DNA of 64,000 nucleotides from Pseudomonas corrugata (GTDB lineage: Bacteria > Pseudomonadota > Gammaproteobacteria > Pseudomonadales > Pseudomonadaceae): contig NZ_LHVK01000010.1 in the NCBI RefSeq assembly GCF_001269905.1, positions 186,001 to 250,000 on the forward strand, in the 5' to 3' direction. Numbering within the stretch: position 1 is the stretch's first letter; each line of letters starts with the position of its first letter. This document shows positions 44,348-53,988 of the stretch, piece after piece. The notes under the pieces are model-generated. The model was not told the DNA's origin. It saw nothing but the letters and a program-made list of their open reading frames with translations, and ran no database searches. The translations under genes and the position numbers were made by a program.

Positions 44348-45394
44348 TTGCCAGAGCGGCAGTTACTCGTAACCTGGTTGAATGAAGCGCAAATGGCCGG
44401 AGCCCGGAAAATCAGGGCCTGCCAGGAAGTCGGCCTCTCGCTCAGAACCTTGCAGCGCTGGACTGAAACCGAGGCTATTCAGGCTGACGCCCGAACGACC
44501 ACACTACGACCCACGCCGCGTAATGCGTTGAGCGAGATCGAGCGACAGGCAATCCTGACGCTGTGCAACAGCCCGGCGTACGCCGACCTGCCGCCGAGTC
44601 AGATCGTGCCGAGACTGGCCGATCAACAGCGCTATCTGGCATCGGAAGCCACGTTTTATCGGGTGCTGCGGGCTGCGGGTCAACAACAGCATCGAGGTCG
44701 TAGCCAGCGCCCGCGACGGCATGCGGCACCGACGACCCACACGGCCAAGGGGGCGAATCAGGTGTGGTCGTGGGACATCACCTACCTGCCGTCGCCGGTG
44801 CGTGGCAAGTATTACTACTTGTACCTGATCGAGGACATTTACAGCCGCAAGGCCGTGGGCTGGGAGGTTTACGAAGAGGAAAGCGGTGAGAAGGCGGCTG
44901 CGTTGCTGCAGCGTAGCGTGATCGGCGAGCAATGTTTGCATGAACCGCTGGTACTGCACTCGGACAATGGTGCCCCGATGAAATCACTGACGCTGTTGAG
45001 CAAGATGCATGACCTGGGCATCACACCGTCACGTGGCCGACCGCGTGTGAGCAATGACAATCCATACTCGGAATCGCTGTTTAGAACGTTGAAATACTGC
45101 CCGCAATGGCCGGCAGATGGCTTTGCCAGCCTGGACGCCGCACGCATCTGGGTCAGGGATTTCATGCGTTGGTACAACCACGAACACCGGCATAGCCGGA
45201 TCCGCTTCGTGACCCCGGCGGAGCGGCATCGAGGGCAGGATCAACAGATCCTGGCTCAACGTCATGAACTGTACGAGCAAGCCCGAAAGAAAAGCCCGGA
45301 ACGCTGGTCTGGACGAACACGGAACTGGGAGCCGATAGGCACGGTGCTGCTGAATCCGGATCGAGAGCAGCAGGCCGAGAAAAGAGCAGCATAG
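44348..45394 (+). CDS. IS3-like transposase OrfB (DDE integrase core)
   Basis: A 348-residue transposase with an N-terminal HTH_21-like region and an rve catalytic core. The triad residues fall in WSWDITYLPS, LVLHSDNGAPM and NDNPYSESLFRTLKY, with the D-to-E spacing about 35 residues, as in IS3-family DDE enzymes. It probably starts at TTG 44348 or is made as an OrfAB frameshift fusion, as is usual for IS3. The reading frame is intact. Confidence 0.88.
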   Translation: MPERQLLVTWLNEAQMAGARKIRACQEVGLSLRTLQRWTETEAIQADARTTTLRPTPRNALSEIERQAILTLCNSPAYADLPPSQIVPRLADQQRYLASEATFYRVLRAAGQQQHRGRSQRPRRHAAPTTHTAKGANQVWSWDITYLPSPVRGKYYYLYLIEDIYSRKAVGWEVYEEESGEKAAALLQRSVIGEQCLHEPLVLHSDNGAPMKSLTLLSKMHDLGITPSRGRPRVSNDNPYSESLFRTLKYCPQWPADGFASLDAARIWVRDFMRWYNHEHRHSRIRFVTPAERHRGQDQQILAQRHELYEQARKKSPERWSGRTRNWEPIGTVLLNPDREQQAEKRAA

Positions 45395-45424
45395 TTAGAC
45401 GGTGACGCGACAACTACCTTGAAA

Positions 45425-45720
45425 AACGCCGGTATTGGGGAGTAGGGGGGGGGGGTGGCAGGATGCCTGAGGCGTGGATTTATTCAGATGAATCCACGCC
45501 GATATTCAGCAACATTCGATGGCTCAGAGGTAGCGAAGTTCGGGCTGGGCGGGTTTCGCTGGGCCGGGGTAATCTGAACTGGTTTCTTAGATAATTGATT
45601 TAATTGTCTAATATGAGTTTGTAAATTCCTTTGGAATACCAACTGGAATACCGCGATGAGTTGGAATAAGCCGCATGCTTTGTACCCGTATCTTTCAGAA
45701 CACGGCTAAAAGGCATTTTT
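45425..45720. other. Intergenic segment with G-tract and hairpin
   Basis: Contains a run of 12 G near 45445-45456 and a strong hairpin, GGCGTGGATT (45471-45480) with AATCCACGCC (45491-45500). It lies between the IS element and the hsdS stop. No gene is seen. The hairpin could terminate the restriction operon but lacks a T-run. Confidence 0.6.
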
Positions 45721-48069
45721 TTACTCGAAACCGGGCAAGCTGAGCATGCCACCTGTGGTGCGTTTGCCAAAACCGGTGGGCATTAAGATTTTTTGCTTCT
45801 TCATCTCTGCGAGTATGGCCAACCATTCGGGTTTGCCAAAGCGCAGCTTGGTGTCGTTCCAGCGATGAATGACTTCGTCCACGATGGCTTCATCGGAAAC
45901 CGGGCGGCCTTCGAGAATAAAGTCGTTCCAGGCGGCATAGAGCGTCACAGTCATTTCGCAACGGTCCGTATCCCAGTCCCGCATTAGCTCGATGACCTGC
46001 TCAATGGTAGTGCGCTCAGCGGCCGACCAGGTGCTGCTATATGCCTGCCGATGCTGCCCTGATTGGGAAAGCGGGCGATAAGCATGGCCAACATTCTCGC
46101 GCTCGATGCGCTCGTACCACTTACGGTTTTGCAACTCACCCTCGATCTGATTCATTAACTGGCGATCATGGGGGCCGGCAGCGTCACGAAGGTAGTTGCC
46201 CTGGATTGCAGCGAGCCTGGCCGCGTGTTCGGCTAAGTAAATTACCTTCTGCAGCTTGCGTTGGCCGAAGGTGCGTTGGCTATGTAGCTGATGAGTGATT
46301 TCTGCGGCGAGCAGGGTGCGGGATACCTGCCGGTCAGTCGCAATGGGACCCTGCGGGGAGTCTTCGGCAAGGGCACATTCGACCAGGGTGCTTGCCAACT
46401 GTTCGTTTATCTGACGGGCCTGATTTAGGCAGGTTTTGAGTTGGTCGCAGAGAGCCATTAGTTGGTCGACTTTGGCGGCAATGCGATGTTGTTCTGCAGC
46501 AGGAGGAAGAGGAACTGGAATGCTTCTAAAATTTCCCAAGCCTATTCGTGTGAGAGTCAGGCCATGATGATGTGCAGCAGCAAATTCATGTGCCATTTTT
46601 GAGTTCAAATAGTAGAGAACGTACTTGGAAGATACCAATGGATGGACAGAAAAACGGTAGCAGTCAGCTTTCACTACTGCAGGACCTATATCTGCTGGCA
46701 CATAGCAACTCCGTATTGACGTATCAATCAAGCCCGCAATAACCAAATCTCCTGAAGAAACTTGATGTTTGATTATTTTTTCAAATCGCTCCTGATTAAT
46801 ATAGGCTCGGTGCTCGTCACGAAACATACCATTGCCGATGTTCTGTAGCCGAATAACACGATAACCTGGAGTATCAATATAGTGCTCGGTTTTTAAGTTG
46901 GCACCAAATGGGCCGTCGGTAATTGCGCGTGAATCGTCTGCTGAAAGCTGATCTATCGAACTCCAAATCCACGACTCTGGGAGTCGTTCGACTATCGTTG
47001 TTTTCTCATCAAGCGTTACGATTTTCCGCTTGTCTACTCTGGAGTTCTGAATGCGTTCTAGCAGCTCAGTGCCCGTTTTATCTATGGGATTTTGCGAAAC
47101 CAGTTTACCCATCACTGCCAGTTGCAGCAGGGTTTGTTTGAGGGCGTCGATGCTTGGCTCGGTGGTGAAAAGGGAGTGGAAGTGTTCGGCCAAGCGTTGC
47201 CAGTTGAAGGTGAAATCGTTGGCGTCGTTGGCTTGGGTCAGGCTGTCGAGCAGCGCTTGTACCAGTTGGGTTTGGGCGCTTTCGGCGTCGGCCTGCTGGG
47301 CTTCTAGGCGGCCGCACAGGGCCATCAGCTCATCGATTTTGGCGACGATGCGGTGCTGCTCAGATAAAGGTGGTAAAGGCACAAGAATTTCTGAGACATC
47401 GCTCAGGCGGAAACTGTTCTTTATTCCTCGCTGGGGTGCTTCGTACTGTTTGTATGCCAACGGAGATCGCAACGCTTCAGGGAGAAAACGGCTGCGGAGG
47501 GAACAGACAAAACGAATCAGGCAAACATGCTGATTTATGTACGCTTCACCAAAACTGTCTGGAATCAACCCCAGCAGCCCAACTTCACCAGTGATTGATA
47601 GCAGTAAGTCGCCGGGCTCCAACTTGGTTCGGCTTCCCTCTCCACCCTTAGGAGGTGAGACGCGCTGAATACTACTGAGGCGTAGCTCATAGCTACGACG
47701 CGAAAGGTTGCCCATTCGGACGAAAATCGCACCCTCATCAGAGTAATACTGGGCCCAGTCGCGCGAGCCACTCGTAATTAACTCGGAAAGATCTCCTAAC
47801 CGAGCCCATTGCCAGCTCTTAGGTAAATCGAACGGTGCTTCAGCCTCAGCGGTATGCTCTGGAGGTTTCTTCTTGGTTGTCCCCTCTGTCGCTAGGCGCC
47901 TCCTCTCCTCTGCAATGTGCTCAAGCAATTCACTGGCTGGTTCATCATTCGGGTCTTGTGGCACCAACTTGCCGCGCACCGCTAGTTCCAGAATCAGTTC
48001 GCGCAACTTTTGGATGCCGTTTGGGGCGCCGGACAGCTGCGGCAAGTTGTCGGTCAACAGCGCGGTCAT
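45721..48069 (-). CDS. hsdS: Type I restriction specificity subunit HsdS with extra C-terminal domain
   Basis: Specificity subunit that guides methylation and cleavage by a type I enzyme. The 782-residue protein contains two target recognition domains (about 80-255 and 355-535), each followed by a conserved helical repeat (LPPLSEQHRIVAKIDELMAL; LPPAAEQHRIAAKVDQLMAL), and repeats of LILELAVRGKLVPQ-type segments. That part (about 568 residues) has the size of type IB subunits. Residues 569-782 are additional: a helical region (RKLQKVIYLAEHAARLAA... AAGPHD) and a GKRTTGG tail of unknown role. It overlaps hsdM by four bases (ATGA). Confidence 0.9.
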   Translation of the reverse strand: MTALLTDNLPQLSGAPNGIQKLRELILELAVRGKLVPQDPNDEPASELLEHIAEERRRLATEGTTKKKPPEHTAEAEAPFDLPKSWQWARLGDLSELITSGSRDWAQYYSDEGAIFVRMGNLSRRSYELRLSSIQRVSPPKGGEGSRTKLEPGDLLLSITGEVGLLGLIPDSFGEAYINQHVCLIRFVCSLRSRFLPEALRSPLAYKQYEAPQRGIKNSFRLSDVSEILVPLPPLSEQHRIVAKIDELMALCGRLEAQQADAESAQTQLVQALLDSLTQANDANDFTFNWQRLAEHFHSLFTTEPSIDALKQTLLQLAVMGKLVSQNPIDKTGTELLERIQNSRVDKRKIVTLDEKTTIVERLPESWIWSSIDQLSADDSRAITDGPFGANLKTEHYIDTPGYRVIRLQNIGNGMFRDEHRAYINQERFEKIIKHQVSSGDLVIAGLIDTSIRSCYVPADIGPAVVKADCYRFSVHPLVSSKYVLYYLNSKMAHEFAAAHHHGLTLTRIGLGNFRSIPVPLPPAAEQHRIAAKVDQLMALCDQLKTCLNQARQINEQLASTLVECALAEDSPQGPIATDRQVSRTLLAAEITHQLHSQRTFGQRKLQKVIYLAEHAARLAAIQGNYLRDAAGPHDRQLMNQIEGELQNRKWYERIERENVGHAYRPLSQSGQHRQAYSSTWSAAERTTIEQVIELMRDWDTDRCEMTVTLYAAWNDFILEGRPVSDEAIVDEVIHRWNDTKLRFGKPEWLAILAEMKKQKILMPTGFGKRTTGGMLSLPGFE

Positions 48070-49535
48070 ACCTGGCGCTCCAAGGCTTCTGCCAGTACGG
48101 TCTTGAGTTGGTCGCGCAACTCGCTAATTTCGCCTTGCAGAGCGGCGAAGTTTCGCAGTAACTCATTCGGGTTGTGACTGATGTGTTCACCGATATGAGG
48201 GTTTTTGCAATCCAGGTTCCAGTTGCGCGCCTGCAATTCTTCGACGCATACCTTCCAGGCAAATTCGTTTTCCGTCCGTGCGGCAAAGCCATCGGTCTCT
48301 TTGCCCCACCAAGCCTCTTCCACAGTAAATTCTTCGATACGCATGGGCCGGGTCTTGGAGTAGTTCTTTACGCCTGTCGGGTACTGGTGTTCGTAGAACC
48401 ACACCTGTTTGGTCGGTGTGCCTTTGGTGAAGAACAGCAGGTTGGTCTTGATTCCGGTGTAGGGGTTGAACACGCCGTTGGGCAGACGAACGATGGTGTG
48501 CAGGTTGCACTCGGTGAGCAGTTTTTCCTTGATGCGGCTTTTGATGCCTTCGCCGAACAGGAAGCCATCGGGCAGCACCACGGCGGCGCGGCCACCATCT
48601 TTGAGCAACTGCATTATCAGCACCAGAAACAGGTCGGCAGTTTCACGGGTGCGAAAGGCGGCGGGGAAGTTGGTTTCAATGCCGTCTTCTTCCATGCCCC
48701 CGAACGGTGGGTTGGCGACGATGCAATGTACACGCTCGTTCGGGCCCCAACTGATCAACGGCTTGCTCAGGGTGTTGTCGTGGCGGATCTGGCTGGGAAC
48801 TTCGATGCCGTGCAAAATCATATTGGTGGTGGCCAGCAGGTGCGGCAGCGGCTTTTTCTCCACGCCAAAGATGCTGGCTTGCAAGGTGCGTTCGTCTTCG
48901 GTGGTTTTTACATAACGGCTGCGTTTGTGTTCGATGGCGCAGGTCAGGAATCCACCCGTGCCGCAGGCCGGGTCCATGACCTTTTCGTCCAGCTTCGGAT
49001 CGACCATGCGCACCATGAATTCGGTGACCGGGCGCGGAGTGTAGAACTCGCCGGCGTTGCCCGCGTTCTGTAGGTCTCGCAGCAGTTGCTCGTAGAGATT
49101 GCCGAACTCATGGCGCTCTTGAGCCTTGTTGAAGTCCACCCCTTCCTGAATCTTGTTGATCACCTGGCGCAGCAGTTGCCCGGACTTCATGTAGTTGTAG
49201 GCGTCTTCAAACACACTGCGCACCACAAAGGCTGAGGGCGTGTTGCTGTACTCGTGCAGGTGTTGCAATTGGGGGAATAGGTTGTTGTCGATAAAGTCCT
49301 TCAGTGCATCGCCGGTCATGCCTTCCGGATCGGCGGCCCAGGTACGCCAGCGGCAACTGTCGGGAATGGGCGAGCGGTAGTTGTCGTCCATTAGCTCCCA
49401 TTCCAGCTCGCGGTCATCGAAGATCTTCAGGAACAGCAGCCAAACTAGCTGGCCGATACGCTGGGCGTCGCCGTCTACGCCAACGTCTTTGCGCATGATG
49501 TCCTGGATGGACTTGATGGTGGAGCTAATGGACAT
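48066..49535 (-). CDS. hsdM: Type I restriction-modification methyltransferase HsdM
   Basis: A 489-residue adenine-N6 methyltransferase. It has an N-terminal helical HsdM domain (about 1-130), then the SAM-binding motif DPACGTGGFLTCA and the catalytic NPPFGG motif (CIVANPPFGGMEED), with the C-terminal helix that contacts HsdS. It is the second gene of the hsdR-hsdM-hsdS run on the minus strand, 88 bases after hsdR. Confidence 0.95.
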   Translation of the reverse strand: MSISSTIKSIQDIMRKDVGVDGDAQRIGQLVWLLFLKIFDDRELEWELMDDNYRSPIPDSCRWRTWAADPEGMTGDALKDFIDNNLFPQLQHLHEYSNTPSAFVVRSVFEDAYNYMKSGQLLRQVINKIQEGVDFNKAQERHEFGNLYEQLLRDLQNAGNAGEFYTPRPVTEFMVRMVDPKLDEKVMDPACGTGGFLTCAIEHKRSRYVKTTEDERTLQASIFGVEKKPLPHLLATTNMILHGIEVPSQIRHDNTLSKPLISWGPNERVHCIVANPPFGGMEEDGIETNFPAAFRTRETADLFLVLIMQLLKDGGRAAVVLPDGFLFGEGIKSRIKEKLLTECNLHTIVRLPNGVFNPYTGIKTNLLFFTKGTPTKQVWFYEHQYPTGVKNYSKTRPMRIEEFTVEEAWWGKETDGFAARTENEFAWKVCVEELQARNWNLDCKNPHIGEHISHNPNELLRNFAALQGEISELRDQLKTVLAEALERQV

Positions 49536-49623
49536 GAAGTTCTCTCAACGCGTACCGCAGGGGGGGCGAAATTCTACAGGATAGTGTGGACGGCTGCTTT
49601 GGCTGGTCGTCGGCAGTTGGCCG

Positions 49624-51990
49624 TTAGCTTGCGTAAAGTTCGTCTTCCAGTTCGTGGATAGCCTTGTTGTATCCAGCCTTGCCGCCGAAGGCTTTAACCA
49701 GCTCGATGGGCGCACCGAACTGGCTGAAAGGGTCAAGCTGCAGGATTTTGATGTCTTCGATATGCTCGATGCCGGTATCGGCGTATTTATCCAGTAACGC
49801 TTCCAGCACCTGGCGGGCTGCGCCGGAATACTTGGCGAAATAGTTACGCTTTTTTACCTGCTCGGCTCGCTCGCGGCGCGACAGGGCAGGCTGATCGAAG
49901 GCGACGTGGCAGATCAGATCGAACGGATCGAGTGGCTTGCCCTGTTTCTTTTCCACTTCTTCGGCCAAGGCTTCCCACATGACACCCTGGACGGCCATCT
50001 CCTCGATGATGACTTTCTTTTGCTCGGAATCACTCCAACGCCGGAGAAAGTCATCCAGGGAGGCGAACTGCTTTTTCACGCAGGTGCGGGTGTAGTCGTG
50101 TAGTGATTCGGTGATCAGTCGGCCATCCGGGCCGTAGTACTGCACACGCTCGGCGATGACATAAATCGGGACGTTGTCGATGACGTACTTTATGCGTTTT
50201 TTGCCCTCATCTTCGCCGGTAAAATCCAGGTCATCACCCTCGTTATCGTTGCCTGCGCTTATGCCATCTTCATCGGCAAGCGGATCGTCTGGCGGTACGG
50301 GGGAGTCGTCACCGTCGGGTGCGTAGATCACCACCGGGTCGCCGTCGAAGGCAGGGTCGGCAAACAGTTCGGTGGCCTTTTTGAAGTCCATGATGGTGAA
50401 CCAGTACTTGCCGTAGTCCTCGTTGATGCGAGTGCCGCGACCGATGATTTGCTTGAACTCGGTCATCGATTTGATGTGCTGGTCGAGCACGATCAGCTTG
50501 CAGGTCTGAGCATCGACGCCGGTGGTCATCAACTTGCTGGTGGTGGCAATCACCGGGTAGCGTTCTTCCGGGTTGATGAAGTTATCTAGTTCGGCCTTGC
50601 CTTCCTGGTCATCGCCGGTGATACGCATGACGTATTTTCGATTCTCAGCCACACGCTCGGGGTTGAGGTTGACTAGCGCTTGGCGCATGCGCTCGGCGTG
50701 GTTGATGTCGTCGCAGAAGACGATGGTTTTCTGAAACGGATCGGTGGCCTTGAGGAGTTCGGTAACTTTTTGCGCCACCAGTTGGGTGCGCGCCTCGATA
50801 ACCAGGGTGCGGTCCATATCCTTGAGGTTGTAGATGCGGTCTTCGATCAGCTCACCATTTTTATCGAGCATGCCTTTGGGGGGGCGCCAGCCTTGCAGGT
50901 CTTTGTCGAAGTCGATGCGCACCACTTTGTAGGGGGCGAGAAAACCGTCTTCGATGCCTTGCTTCAAGGTGTAGCTGTAAATCGGTTCACCGAAGTAGGT
51001 GATGCTGGATACCTCTTTGGTCTCCTTCGGTGTGGCGGTAAGGCCGACATGGGTGGCGCTGGAGAAGTAGTCGAGGATTTCACGCCAGGCTGAATCCTCG
51101 GAGGCGCTGCCACGGTGGCATTCGTCGATCACGATCAGGTCGAAGAAGTCGCGGGAGAACTGCTTGTAGATGTTCATCTCTTCATCAGTGCCGGTGACGG
51201 CCTGATAGAGCGACAGGTAGATCTCGTAGGAGGTATCGATCTGGCGTTTGGCGATTTTGGTCATCGCCTGGCCGAAGGGCTTGAAGTCGTTGTTCTTGGT
51301 CTGGTCGACCAGGATGTTGCGGTCGGCCAGAAACAGGATGCGTTTCTTCTGTTTCGATTTCCATAGCCGCCAGATGATTTGGAAGGCGGTGTAGGTCTTG
51401 CCGGTGCCCGTGGCCATCACTAGTAAGATACGGTCTTGGCCACGCGCTACGGCCTCGACGGTGCGGTTGATGGCATTCATCTGGTAATAGCGCGGCATGC
51501 GCCCGGAGCCATCGTCGTAGTAGGGCGCTTCGATCTTGTGCTGGGCGATATTATCCAGCCCCTTCCACTGGCAGTAGCGCTGCCAGAGTTCGGTGGGGTT
51601 GGGGAATTGACCGAGGGTGAGTTCGGTTTCTACTTGACTGCCTGTGCCACTGCGGTCATGAAACAGGAAACCATCGCCATTGCTGGAAAATACGAACGGT
51701 ACGTCCAGCGCCTCTGCATAGCCCAGGGCTTGCTGCATGCCGGAGCCAACGGAGTGCTTGTTGTCCTTCGCCTCGATTACAGCGATAGGCAGGTTGGTCT
51801 GGTGGTAGAGGATGAAGTCTGCACGGCGTGCTTCGCCACGGCTGTGAAGTTTGCCCCGGACGATAATGCGGCCTTTGGTAAAGCTGACTTCCTCGCGCAC
51901 CTGCTTGTGCATGTCCCATCCGGCTTGCTGAACGGCTGGGGCGATGTACTTGCTGCAGATGTCCCGCTCGGAAAGTGATTTCTTGTCCAT
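49624..51990 (-). CDS. hsdR: Type I restriction endonuclease HsdR
   Basis: A 788-residue motor and nuclease subunit. Its PD-(D/E)xK nuclease is at the N-terminus (YHQTNLPIAVIEAKDNKHSVG). An SF2 helicase follows, with Walker A MATGTGKTYTAFQI, DECHRGS as Walker B, GLTATP, and a C-terminal helicase half with IGRGTRI. The closing EcoEI-type domain (about 640-780) and the length suggest the type IB group. It starts at ATG 51990 and leads the operon. Confidence 0.95.
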   Translation of the reverse strand: MDKKSLSERDICSKYIAPAVQQAGWDMHKQVREEVSFTKGRIIVRGKLHSRGEARRADFILYHQTNLPIAVIEAKDNKHSVGSGMQQALGYAEALDVPFVFSSNGDGFLFHDRSGTGSQVETELTLGQFPNPTELWQRYCQWKGLDNIAQHKIEAPYYDDGSGRMPRYYQMNAINRTVEAVARGQDRILLVMATGTGKTYTAFQIIWRLWKSKQKKRILFLADRNILVDQTKNNDFKPFGQAMTKIAKRQIDTSYEIYLSLYQAVTGTDEEMNIYKQFSRDFFDLIVIDECHRGSASEDSAWREILDYFSSATHVGLTATPKETKEVSSITYFGEPIYSYTLKQGIEDGFLAPYKVVRIDFDKDLQGWRPPKGMLDKNGELIEDRIYNLKDMDRTLVIEARTQLVAQKVTELLKATDPFQKTIVFCDDINHAERMRQALVNLNPERVAENRKYVMRITGDDQEGKAELDNFINPEERYPVIATTSKLMTTGVDAQTCKLIVLDQHIKSMTEFKQIIGRGTRINEDYGKYWFTIMDFKKATELFADPAFDGDPVVIYAPDGDDSPVPPDDPLADEDGISAGNDNEGDDLDFTGEDEGKKRIKYVIDNVPIYVIAERVQYYGPDGRLITESLHDYTRTCVKKQFASLDDFLRRWSDSEQKKVIIEEMAVQGVMWEALAEEVEKKQGKPLDPFDLICHVAFDQPALSRRERAEQVKKRNYFAKYSGAARQVLEALLDKYADTGIEHIEDIKILQLDPFSQFGAPIELVKAFGGKAGYNKAIHELEDELYAS

Positions 51991-52285
51991 GACTGGCTAT
52001 GTCCCTATGGCGTGCCGTGGACTTTACCAGATCGGGCTGGAGGCATGCTGCCAGTATTGGCGCGCTAGGCTGACACGCAGCGTGGTAACCCCGGAAAGCG
52101 TGAGCTTCTAATCCTTACGTGCGTCGTTTTGTTCCATCCGGATAAATTGCCGCGCGTAGAAGCGGTGCCTGTCAGGTATCTGTGAATTGACGTAAGCGAT
52201 GCCCTCGAGATGGAAGAGCAGACCAATATCTGGTTTGGATAAGCGACGGCTGAGGCCAGGTCGTCGCTATCCAGCCCATAAAGTA
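51991..52285. other. Gap between kwaB and hsdR
   Basis: 295 bases with no convincing frame. The hsdR promoter must be here; kwaB also ends here. Base composition is intermediate. Confidence 0.5.
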
Positions 52286-53119
52286 CTATCCCAATGCTTG
52301 GACAGAGTTGGCCAAACGTTTTTCTTGTCCAAATTGGGTGGTGTAGAACCGCTGCTCTATTCCATAGATGAGCATTTTTAGGTCGTTGTCTGTAGAAATG
52401 TCAAACATTCCCAAATCTTTGTTAAATTTCAAACTTTCGCCGCAATAGCCATCAATGTAGGAAAGCATACCTTCCTTGTCTTGCTCGGGTAACGCTGCCA
52501 ACGTAGCCATAGCCAATGCAATTCGTTTTCGGTTTGGCTTTGACACTTTATCGGCATCAAATTCATTGCTGAGTGTAATAAATGGCTCATTGAGGAATTG
52601 CTTAACCTCTTCTTGGGTTGCCTCTTTATAAAGCTCATCGATGCCCGGAAAAATACTGGAAATTGTCGCCAGATTTTTGAAAATTAGCACGTCAAGTGCG
52701 GAGAAATATACCGCATCCGGTTGAGCATTGATCACCAACCTCAGTCGATCATCTTCAACTTCTGCCACCTCACCGAAGACGAAGGTCTTTCGGCGCAGAA
52801 AGAGAGAGGGCGTGACTTTCTGAAAGTAGAAATCATCGCTCTGAAGCGCACAGATATGAGAGATTTCCGGAAATTTACCCTTAGGTAGGTCGTCGTAGTC
52901 TTTTGCATCGAAATCCGATGTGAGAATTTCAGAGCAGTAGGCTTGCTCAGAAAATTTTTCAACCTTAAACCAACACTCCTCATCCAAATTATGATCAGGG
53001 TTGTAAGGAATGCACGCGGCGGGATCAATCTTCAATTTCGGGAATAGCGTGTAATCGGAAATTAACTTGAAGATTGGTTTTTTGCGCAGTTTTTTTACTT
53101 TTACTAATACATGATCCAT
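52286..53119 (-). CDS. kwaB: Kiwa anti-phage system protein KwaB (DUF4868-like)
   Basis: A 277-residue protein with the DUF4868 pattern: VEDDRLRLVINAQPDAVYFS, then LIFKNLATISSIFPGIDELY, and a helical C-terminus. The ATG at 53119, nine bases after GAGAA, is used rather than a TTG at 53137 with no ribosome site. It starts four bases after kwaA. In Kiwa the membrane protein KwaA senses phage attachment and the DNA-binding KwaB acts on phage DNA; the pair is what identifies it here. The gene is notably AT-rich compared with its core neighbours. Confidence 0.72.
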   Translation of the reverse strand: MDHVLVKVKKLRKKPIFKLISDYTLFPKLKIDPAACIPYNPDHNLDEECWFKVEKFSEQAYCSEILTSDFDAKDYDDLPKGKFPEISHICALQSDDFYFQKVTPSLFLRRKTFVFGEVAEVEDDRLRLVINAQPDAVYFSALDVLIFKNLATISSIFPGIDELYKEATQEEVKQFLNEPFITLSNEFDADKVSKPNRKRIALAMATLAALPEQDKEGMLSYIDGYCGESLKFNKDLGMFDISTDNDLKMLIYGIEQRFYTTQFGQEKRLANSVQALG

Positions 53120-53123
53120 ATGT

Positions 53124-53690
53124 TCATTCTCGTTCAATAAATGTGTAATTATTTATTCTGGAGGCTTTGGCAATGGCGATGTCACTGGGAATCTTGTATC
53201 TCTCGCGACTGATGAGGAATATGGAGGCCTTGGATGTTGTGGTTATATTGTAGAATTCATACCCATACAGCAAAAATAAGGGGTTGAAATACAATGCCTG
53301 TGACCTGAACGTAAAAATGAAGAGGACTCCATATACAAAGAATAGTGTTTCCCAGCTGCTCACGCTAAGCGCCACGAAGAAATACCCCAAGTAGCTGGGT
53401 AAAAAGCTATTGTTCGCGTGCTCGATACTTTCCACCTGCCCTTGTTTGAACTCGTCCTTTCCTAAAAAAGAACTGAGGCGAAGACTCACTCCAGTGAGAA
53501 GGATCGGAATCAAAAGGTATAAGGCATAAGATACGGCATTAGGTGCTTTGTCTAACCAAGGAAGGCCAGGAAAGAAATGTGCCAGCGTAAGACCTTTTTG
53601 AACGAGATAAATGATGACCAGAAGCGACGTAGCATTAAAGGTCAGCAATATCCTGAATATAAAGTTGAGATCAAATCGTAACCTGTCCAT
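53124..53690 (-). CDS. kwaA: Kiwa anti-phage system membrane protein KwaA
   Basis: A 188-residue protein with four predicted membrane segments (about residues 8-28, 48-70, 95-113, 118-140) and a cytoplasmic tail beginning NPLFLLYGYEFYNITT, characteristic of KwaA as I recall it. The ATG at 53690 has AAGGA five bases upstream; the frame stays open to 53846 (52 more residues) but without a ribosome site. It is upstream of kwaB with a four-base gap. AT-rich, as expected of acquired DNA. Confidence 0.7.
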   Translation of the reverse strand: MDRLRFDLNFIFRILLTFNATSLLVIIYLVQKGLTLAHFFPGLPWLDKAPNAVSYALYLLIPILLTGVSLRLSSFLGKDEFKQGQVESIEHANNSFLPSYLGYFFVALSVSSWETLFFVYGVLFIFTFRSQALYFNPLFLLYGYEFYNITTTSKASIFLISRERYKIPSDIAIAKASRINNYTFIERE

Positions 53691-53868
53691 AGGTTCCTTA
53701 GCGTAAAGATTAGGCATCGAAATTTCAGGTACTATAGATCGGAACGATAGCGAATTGCCATATTTTCGTCGAGCGTATGCTTGTTTCGTCAGGTTGATCT
53801 CGAGTTGGGCGAGATAGCCTTGTTGGGATTCGTGAAACCGCCGCATCCGTTTGAAACTTTGCTTTTCC

Positions 53869-53915
53869 CGCTAAACCCTCCGCTTTAGCGATCGTTGATC
53901 GCGCCGATCGGAGGG
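53869..53915 (-). promoter_or_regulatory. Two mutually exclusive hairpins upstream of kwaA
   Basis: CGCTAAA/TTTAGCG (53869-53890) can form, or AACCCTCCG (53874-53882) can pair with CGGAGGGTT (53909-53917). The two share bases, the arrangement of an attenuator. It lies about 180 bases before the kwaA start. Function is inferred only from the pairing. Confidence 0.4.
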
Positions 53916-53988
53916 TTCACTCGCTTTTTCTCGAAGCCACCTTCTTCCGCCGTCTCATTTGGATATCTGATTGGCGCCACGCCTTCTT

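Larger units (their letters stand above)
43774..45424 (+). mobile_element. IS3-like insertion sequence
   Basis: Two consecutive transposase frames lie between imperfect terminal inverted repeats. The left end is TGTCAGGATAGTTGTCGC (43774-43791); the right end (about 45407-45424) is GCGACAACTACCTTGAAA, which reads TTTCAAGGTAGTTGTCGC on the opposite strand. They agree at 14 of 18 positions. Length is about 1.65 kb. The outer few bases and any target duplication cannot be fixed; I see no clear direct repeat. Both frames look complete, so the element may be active. Confidence 0.8.

Noticed and set aside
43774..45424. Target-site duplication of the IS element
   Set aside because: No matching 3-4 base direct repeat could be found at either possible end, so none is claimed.
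53717..53846. Longer KwaA starting at 53846
   Set aside because: No ribosome site there; ATG 53690 has AAGGA at proper distance and gives the family length.
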